DNA of 38,263 bases, from positions 1 to 38,263 of the forward strand of contig VBGT01000001.1 in NCBI GenBank assembly GCA_005889475.1, written 5' to 3'. Of the stretch, positions 34,254 to 38,263 are shown piece after piece (position 1 is the stretch's first letter; each line of letters starts with the position of its first letter). The notes below the pieces were generated by a model. It saw only the letters and a program-made list of their open reading frames with translations. It did not search any database and was not told the origin of the DNA. Origin of the DNA: Chloroflexota bacterium. Lineage in GTDB: Bacteria; Chloroflexota; Limnocylindria; Limnocylindrales; CSP1-4. The translations under genes and the position numbers were made by a program.

Positions 34254-34311
34254 CAAGACGAACATCCGGTTGTCGGCTGGCACCCGGAACGATGGTTTGG
34301 AGCGTGAAGAA

Positions 34312-34355
34312 GCCTCCGAGCTCGCGGAGCGAGGCCGGGAGGCGTTCCTCGACTG
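34312..34355 (+). repeat. duplicated hmgA 3' end
   Basis: 44 bases match the last codons of hmgA (32572-32615) with three differences, 1740 bases apart. The frame still reads EASELAERGREAFLD and stops at the same place. It is a relic of a duplicated hmgA-like gene end. Confidence 0.7.
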
Positions 34356-34363
34356 ACGCGTGG

Positions 34364-35245
34364 TCAGGAAGGCCGGGTCGTCGGCGCCGGCGTGGCCGGT
34401 CCGCCCGGCAGCAGGTGCATAGTCGAGATGTAGCCCTCGAGAAGTCGAGTGGCACCGCCGTATGGGGCGACACTCGGTTCGTCCTCGGGCCGCCAGCACG
34501 CGACGATGTACATCCGACTGCCGACCAGGATGAAGGCTTGGGTGTCCTCCGCGAACCTCGCGAGCACGCCGGCGTGGCCGTCGACGGTCACTGGCGTGAC
34601 TCGCGGTCCACCCGGCCCGAGCCGGTCGCAGTCGGATGCGCTGGGCACAGAGATGGACGGGCAGTAGACGTCGACCATCCACGTCTGGGCGCTCGTGCCC
34701 GGAGCGACCACCACGGACCAGGCGCTCACGAGGACCGTCTGACCCGGAGCGATGAAGCCCTCGGCCGAAGTCCCCATCGCATCAGGCTCTCCCGACGGCG
34801 CCGCAGCCGGGAGCGTCCACGAATGGTCGGCGGGACGCTCCGTCCAGTCCGTCGGATGGCCGATGCTGAAGCCGTAGCGGCTGGAGGTGTAGGTCGTCCA
34901 CTTGGTGATGTCGAGCCGGTCGGCGACTGCCTGCGCGGCGGTCGTCGGTGACGGCGTCGCCGTCGGGAGGACGGCGGGCGACGGCGTCGGCTCTCCGCCG
35001 ACTCCGGGGGCCGGGCCCCGAAACACGATCAAGGCTCCGATCCCCACGACCGCGACGATCGCGATCGCGGCGCCGAGCCGCATCGAGGTTGTCATCTGGT
35101 AGAACCTCCGCGGGATCCGGAGATCCCGCTCTTGTGGGGTCGTCTTGACGGCCAGAAGGACGGCATCGATCGCAGATGGCGGGGTCCGGTCGGATCCGGA
35201 CTCGAGCCAGTCGTTGATGGCGTTGTCGAACAATCGGTCGCTCAT
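34364..35245 (-). CDS. putative membrane anti-sigma partner (module 2)
   Basis: A 293-residue single-pass membrane protein. The cytoplasmic N-terminus (1-56) shares WLESG and QERDLRIPRR with the module 1 partner. A membrane helix (about 57-76) and a Pro/Thr-rich linker (77-105) follow. The outer domain differs: SSRYGFSIGHPTDW near 122-134 recalls the YGFxxxxPxxW start of PsbP-like/DUF1795-type domains. Cysteines occur in VYCPSISVPSASDCDRL and VACWRPE. The ATG at 35245 overlaps the sigma stop (ATGA). The frame extends upstream, but that overlap and the paralogue fix the start. Function as anti-sigma is inferred from position and shared motif. Confidence 0.72.
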   Translation of the reverse strand: MSDRLFDNAINDWLESGSDRTPPSAIDAVLLAVKTTPQERDLRIPRRFYQMTTSMRLGAAIAIVAVVGIGALIVFRGPAPGVGGEPTPSPAVLPTATPSPTTAAQAVADRLDITKWTTYTSSRYGFSIGHPTDWTERPADHSWTLPAAAPSGEPDAMGTSAEGFIAPGQTVLVSAWSVVVAPGTSAQTWMVDVYCPSISVPSASDCDRLGPGGPRVTPVTVDGHAGVLARFAEDTQAFILVGSRMYIVACWRPEDEPSVAPYGGATRLLEGYISTMHLLPGGPATPAPTTRPS

Positions 35246-35796
35246 GCCAGCCGTTCCTCTGCCTTTTGTCCCTGCTGCCGACTCGCCTCGAAGGCGGTTC
35301 GCAGCGCCCTTGTCGCGTAGTGCAATCGCGAACGGGCGGTGCCGTCCGGGATGCCGAGCGTCTCGGCCACCGCCACGAGGGGCAGGCCCACGTGGTGATG
35401 CAGGACGAACACAGCCCGCTGGTCGAGCGGGATCGAGCGGAACGCCCGCTCCAGCTCGTCGCGATCGTCGATTGATCGGAAGTCGTCCGTCGTGTCCGCC
35501 CGCTCGAGCGGGAGGGCGCGAACGGTCATCGCCCATTGCCGGTTCCGCGGCGCATCTGCGTAACAGGCATGGACGAGGATCCGAAACGCCCAGGCATCGA
35601 AGCGCTCGCTGTCCCGAAGGTGCGGGAGCTTCCGCCAGATGGTCACGAGGGCGGTCTGCAGGACGTCCTCGGCAAGGCCCGTGTCGCGCAGGATCCGTCG
35701 GGCGACGCCGTACAGGGTGTCGCTGATCTGATGCACCAGATCCGCGAATGCCTGCTGGTCGCCCGAGCGAGCCCGCTCGACGAGGTCTCGGTCCAT
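35242..35796 (-). CDS. ECF RNA polymerase sigma factor (module 2)
   Basis: A 184-residue ECF sigma factor, clearly paralogous to the one at 29816. Both start MDRDLVERAR and share ILRDTGLAED, RILVHACY, QRAVFVLHH and GTARSRLHYA. Regions 2 and 4 are complete. An upstream ATG at 35823 would add nine residues; the ATG at 35796 is chosen because the paralogue begins at the same residue. Its promoter (35836-35873) is nearly identical to that of module 1. It is divergent from the HpaI-type aldolase gene. Confidence 0.92.
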   Translation of the reverse strand: MDRDLVERARSGDQQAFADLVHQISDTLYGVARRILRDTGLAEDVLQTALVTIWRKLPHLRDSERFDAWAFRILVHACYADAPRNRQWAMTVRALPLERADTTDDFRSIDDRDELERAFRSIPLDQRAVFVLHHHVGLPLVAVAETLGIPDGTARSRLHYATRALRTAFEASRQQGQKAEERLA

Positions 35797-35835
35797 CCAA
35801 CCCCTGGGCTGGGGTCGCGACACGGCGGCCGCGAT

Positions 35836-35873
35836 CTACCCATGATGAGGGCGGGCCCACGCCGGAACGTTCA
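35836..35873 (-). promoter_or_regulatory. ECF-type promoter of sigma module 2
   Basis: On the minus strand TGAACGTT, 16 bases, CTCATCAT, then GGTAG, matching the module 1 element base for base over most of its length. The start codon follows about 40 bases later, as in module 1 (36 bases). Confidence 0.65.
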
Positions 35874-35894
35874 GATGCAGATCAGCGCGCCGGG

Positions 35895-35900
35895 CATCAT
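35895..35900 (+). promoter_or_regulatory. possible -10 box of aldolase gene
   Basis: CATCAT, six bases (which include GGAG), GTG at 35907. The spacing equals the leaderless genes, but the box lacks the leading TA, and GGAG may instead act as a ribosome binding site. Confidence 0.3.
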
Positions 35901-35906
35901 ACGGAG

Positions 35907-36671
35907 GTGAACGGCGCCGACCTCCGACGACGGATCCATGCCGGCGAAGTGCTCTTCGGCGCGTGGGCAGGGCTCGGCTCGCCCGCGGCCGCGGAGCTGC
36001 TGGGCCGCTCCGGGCTGGGCTGGGTGGTCGTCGATCTCGAGCACGGCGCCGGGACCGAGGCGGAGCTGGTCGCGCAGCTCACCGCGATCGAGGTGACGGG
36101 GACGGCTGCGCTCGTCCGCCCGCAATCGGGCGAGCGGTTGCGCATCGGGCGCGCGCTCGACCTCGGCGCTGCCGGGGTCGTGGTCCCGCGCCTCGACACG
36201 GTCGAGCAGGTTCGAGAGACGGTCACGTTCCTGCGCTACCCGCCGGTCGGCATACGCGGGGTGGCGCTGCTCACGCGCGGCGGCCGCCTCGGATCGGTGA
36301 AGCACGCCGGCGTCGCGGCGCTCAACGACGACATCGTCGGCATCGTCCAGATCGAGTCGCCGAGCGCGCTCGAGGCGGCCGACGAGATCGCGGCCGTGGA
36401 CGGCGTCGACGTCCTGTTCGTCGGGCCCGCCGACCTGTCGCATTCGCTGGGCGTCCCCGGCCAGTTCGACTCGAGCTCGTATCAGGACGCGCTCGGAAAG
36501 GTCGTCGCGGCGTGCCGGGCGCACGGCAAGGCGGCGGGCATCCTCCTCTACGACCCCGCCAGCTTCGCCCCGCATCTCGACCTGGGCTACACCTTCGTCG
36601 GTCTCGGCGCCGACAACTCATTCGTCCTCGACGGCGCTCGCGCGGCCCTCGCCGCCGCACGGGGGAAGTGA
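35907..36671 (+). CDS. HpcH/HpaI-family aldolase
   Basis: A 254-residue class II (metal-dependent) aldolase that cleaves or forms 2-keto-3-deoxy acids, using pyruvate as donor. Visible are FGAWAGLGSPAAAELLG, the active-site VVVDLEHG, VVPRLDT and YPPVGIRGV. The metal/substrate sections are IVQIESPSALEAADEIAAVDGVDVLFVGPADLSHSLG. Relatives act on 4-hydroxy-2-oxoheptanedioate (HpaI), 2-keto-3-deoxy-rhamnonate or glucarate; the substrate is uncertain. The GTG at 35907 is preceded by ACGGAG. The stop overlaps the next gene's GTG start (GTGA). Confidence 0.88.
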   Translation: MNGADLRRRIHAGEVLFGAWAGLGSPAAAELLGRSGLGWVVVDLEHGAGTEAELVAQLTAIEVTGTAALVRPQSGERLRIGRALDLGAAGVVVPRLDTVEQVRETVTFLRYPPVGIRGVALLTRGGRLGSVKHAGVAALNDDIVGIVQIESPSALEAADEIAAVDGVDVLFVGPADLSHSLGVPGQFDSSSYQDALGKVVAACRAHGKAAGILLYDPASFAPHLDLGYTFVGLGADNSFVLDGARAALAAARGK

Positions 36672-37591
36672 TCGAGGGCCTCGATCTCGCCGCCGCCGAG
36701 GCGTGGATCCGAACCGTCGTCCGGCCGTCCGGCCCCATCATCCTGGAGCGGGAGCGCGCCTGGGCGACGATCGTCCGAGTCCCGCTCGCCGAGGACCAGG
36801 CCTGGTTCAAGGCCTGCGGGAGCGTCCAGGCGTTCGAGCCCAGGCTCACCGCGGAGCTCGCGGCGCGATGGCCCGACCGCGTCGTCCGCGTGCTCGCCCA
36901 CGACCCGGACCGCGCCTGGCTGCTGACCGCGGATGCCGGGCAGCCCGTCTCGACCGCCGGCAACCCACCCGAGGTCTGGCTCCGTGCGCTCCCCGCATAT
37001 GCCGAGCTGCAGGTGGGTGAGGTCGAGCACGTCGATGACCACCTCGCCGGTGGTGTGCAGGACCTGCGGATCGCGGTCCTGCCGGCGCGGTTCGACGACC
37101 TCGTCCGACGCAAGGACCTGCCCCTCGAGCCCGGCGAGATGGATCGCCTGCGATGGTTCAGGCCGCGTTTCACCGAGCTCTGCGACCGGCTCGCCGCCGA
37201 GCACCCGGTGCAGTCGATTCAGCATGACGACCTGCACATGCGCAGCCTGTTCGACGACGGCAAAGCCCTCCGGATCCTCGACTGGGGCGACGCGTCGATC
37301 GGCCATCCGTTCGCGTCGCTCGTGACCACCTTCCGGTTCCTCGAGGAGCTGAACGGCCTGTCCTCGACCGACCCATGGTTCGAGCGGCTACGCGACGCCT
37401 ACCTCGAGCCCTGGGGAGGCGGCCTTGCCGGCATCTTCCAGCTCGCGACACGCGTCGGCATGGTGGCCCAGCTGTGCGCCTGGCTTCGACACCGGGATGC
37501 GATGCCCGTCGACGCGGCGCGCGCATTCGATCAGCAGTTCGCGATCGTCCTTCGCCGGGCGCTCGCACGAGTCGTGGAACCGGTCTTCTGA
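36668..37591 (+). CDS. APH-fold phosphotransferase
   Basis: A 307-residue kinase-like protein of the aminoglycoside phosphotransferase/choline kinase fold. A lysine in AWFKACG (Lys48) may hold ATP. The catalytic loop reads QHDDLHMRS (His186, Asp188) and the metal Asp is in ILDWGDASIGHP (Asp205). In the loop, the usual metal-binding Asn (HxDxxxxN) is Ser193. The gene is coupled to the aldolase by a GTGA overlap, so a metabolite or sugar kinase is likelier than antibiotic resistance (inference). The substrate is unknown. Confidence 0.78.
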   Translation: MIEGLDLAAAEAWIRTVVRPSGPIILERERAWATIVRVPLAEDQAWFKACGSVQAFEPRLTAELAARWPDRVVRVLAHDPDRAWLLTADAGQPVSTAGNPPEVWLRALPAYAELQVGEVEHVDDHLAGGVQDLRIAVLPARFDDLVRRKDLPLEPGEMDRLRWFRPRFTELCDRLAAEHPVQSIQHDDLHMRSLFDDGKALRILDWGDASIGHPFASLVTTFRFLEELNGLSSTDPWFERLRDAYLEPWGGGLAGIFQLATRVGMVAQLCAWLRHRDAMPVDAARAFDQQFAIVLRRALARVVEPVF

Positions 37592-37602
37592 TCGGAACGC
37601 AC

Positions 37603-37608
37603 TACACT
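37603..37608 (+). promoter_or_regulatory. -10 box of CBS-domain gene (leaderless)
   Basis: TACACT, six bases, GTG at 37615. No ribosome binding site. Confidence 0.55.
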
Positions 37609-37614
37609 TTCGGC

Positions 37615-38115
37615 GTGACCGAACTGACCGAGCGCGCGGTGACGGAGCGCGTTCCCGGGCTCATCGACGAGAAGCTCAAGGTGATCAGCCGGCGCGATCC
37701 CGTGACCGTCCGGCCCGGGACGTCGCTGCAGACCTGCCTCGAGCTGATCCGCGAGACGGGCATGGCCGATTCGGTGTTCGTGACGGACGCGGGCGGGCGG
37801 CTCCTCGGCGTCCTCACCGAGCGCGACATCTTCGCTCGCCTGGTCGGGCCCGATGCGGATCTGAGCCAGCCGGTCGAGAAGCTGATGATCGACCACCCGA
37901 ACACGCTCCACCTCGACCAGCCGGTCCGCCGCGCCGTCGAGCTGATGCAGACCGGCAAGTTCCGGAATGTTCCACTCGTCGATGACGGGGACCTCCTGGT
38001 CGGGGTCGTGCGCCCGGTCGACATCCTCAAGTACCTGGCCGAGGCGTTCCCCGAGGAGCTGCTGAACCTGCCGCCGCGGCCCCACCAGCGGATGGTCGCC
38101 ACGGAGGGCGCGTGA
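37615..38115 (+). CDS. tandem CBS-domain protein
   Basis: A 166-residue protein made of two CBS motifs, with no other domain. The first (about 20-80) has [22 protein letters not shown] and [14 protein letters not shown]; the second (about 88-148) has [21 protein letters not shown] and [18 protein letters not shown] pairs bind adenine nucleotides (AMP, ATP, SAM) and regulate partner proteins. Its TGA overlaps the GTG start of korA, suggesting it may sense energy charge for the 2-oxoacid:ferredoxin oxidoreductase (inference). The start is set by the TACACT box. Confidence 0.88.
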   Translation: MTELTERAVTERVPGLIDEKLKVISRRDPVTVRPGTSLQTCLELIRETGMADSVFVTDAGGRLLGVLTERDIFARLVGPDADLSQPVEKLMIDHPNTLHLDQPVRRAVELMQTGKFRNVPLVDDGDLLVGVVRPVDILKYLAEAFPEELLNLPPRPHQRMVATEGA

Positions 38116-38263
38116 CGACCGAGGCGCCGCCAAAGCACATCCCACCCAGCGAGAAGCAGCTCGAGCGGGTCACGATCCGGTTCGCCGGCGACTCCGGCGA
38201 TGGCATGCAGCTCACGGGCTCGCAGTTCACTCGAACGGCCGCCGCCTTCGGCAACGACATCAG
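38112..38263 (+). CDS. korA: 2-oxoacid:ferredoxin oxidoreductase alpha subunit (partial)
   Basis: Only the first ~50 residues are in the window; the gene continues past 38263. After a short polar start ([15 protein letters not shown]) the sequence [20 protein letters not shown] is the hallmark of the gamma-type domain fused to the N-terminus of KorA proteins. These make 2-oxoglutarate (or another 2-oxoacid) oxidoreductase together with KorB. The enzyme decarboxylates the 2-oxoacid to the acyl-CoA and reduces ferredoxin, so FdxA (8939) is a possible partner. The GTG start overlaps the stop of the CBS-domain gene. Substrate specificity cannot be judged from the fragment. Confidence 0.9.
   Translation, partial: MTTEAPPKHIPPSEKQLERVTIRFAGDSGDGMQLTGSQFTRTAAAFGNDI

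Noticed and set aside
34234-34356. A 41-residue gene downstream of the permease
   Set aside because: Its ATG lies in the loop of the terminator hairpin and its last 15 codons are the duplicated hmgA tail, so it is a relic rather than a gene.
36668-37591. Aminoglycoside resistance gene
   Set aside because: Only the general APH fold is supported. The operon with an aldolase and the altered catalytic loop point to a metabolic kinase.

Overview
The window is one stretch of high-GC (roughly 70%) bacterial chromosome, densely packed, with many ATGA/GTGA stop-start overlaps. The gene set suggests an aerobic, probably soil or freshwater heterotroph. Gene content (a DUF5317 membrane protein, a class A2 cytochrome oxidase, many ECF sigma modules, a leaderless promoter style) fits a high-GC Chloroflexota lineage such as Limnocylindria/Ellin6529 best. 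An actinobacterium-like relative cannot be excluded from sequence reading alone. I see no rRNA, tRNA, insertion sequence, CRISPR array or prophage.

Layout. 1-3197: terminal oxidase genes coxA (cut by the window edge) and coxB on the minus strand, with the assembly factor ctaG divergent. 3216-8805 (minus): a polyamine-type ABC importer potA-potD-potB-potC, then a DksA/TraR zinc-finger protein and a threonine/serine dehydratase. 8939-13337: fdxA ferredoxin, proC, a DUF5317 membrane protein, a DinB-like protein, a class III aminotransferase and a DUF5612-like protein. 13352-21222: arginine biosynthesis, argC-argJ-argB (+), argF (-), argG-argH-argR (+). No gene in the cluster is an obvious argD, and the neighbouring class III aminotransferase is the natural candidate. 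21219-22815: hppD, translationally coupled to argR, and a SnoaL-like protein. 22921-25912: a GAF-GGDEF cyclase and a TetR regulator with two small membrane proteins. 26005-29670: a fumarylacetoacetase-family enzyme, a TauE/SafE exporter, an Rrf2 regulator and a D-threonine-aldolase-like PLP enzyme. 29816-35796: two paralogous ECF sigma / membrane-anchored partner modules, pointing at each other and enclosing homogentisate dioxygenase (hmgA) and an NCS1 permease. 35907-38263: HpaI-type aldolase, APH-fold kinase, CBS-domain protein and the start of korA.

How the parts fit. Three enzymes of tyrosine breakdown through homogentisate (hppD, hmgA, FAH family) are spread over 15 kb rather than forming one operon. 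Maleylacetoacetate isomerase is not seen. The arginine genes are probably controlled by the local ArgR through two ARG-box-like palindromes between the divergent argF and argG.

The most interesting signals are these. (1) A recurrent TAnnnT-six bases-RTG arrangement implies widespread leaderless transcription. (2) The two ECF modules share a nearly identical 38-base promoter and a conserved cytoplasmic motif in otherwise unrelated membrane partner proteins. (3) CoxB carries a second, blue-copper-like domain. (4) A perfect 13-bp palindrome sits directly before hmgA. (5) Fragments record past duplications: an ECF sigma start at 22824 and an hmgA tail at 34312.
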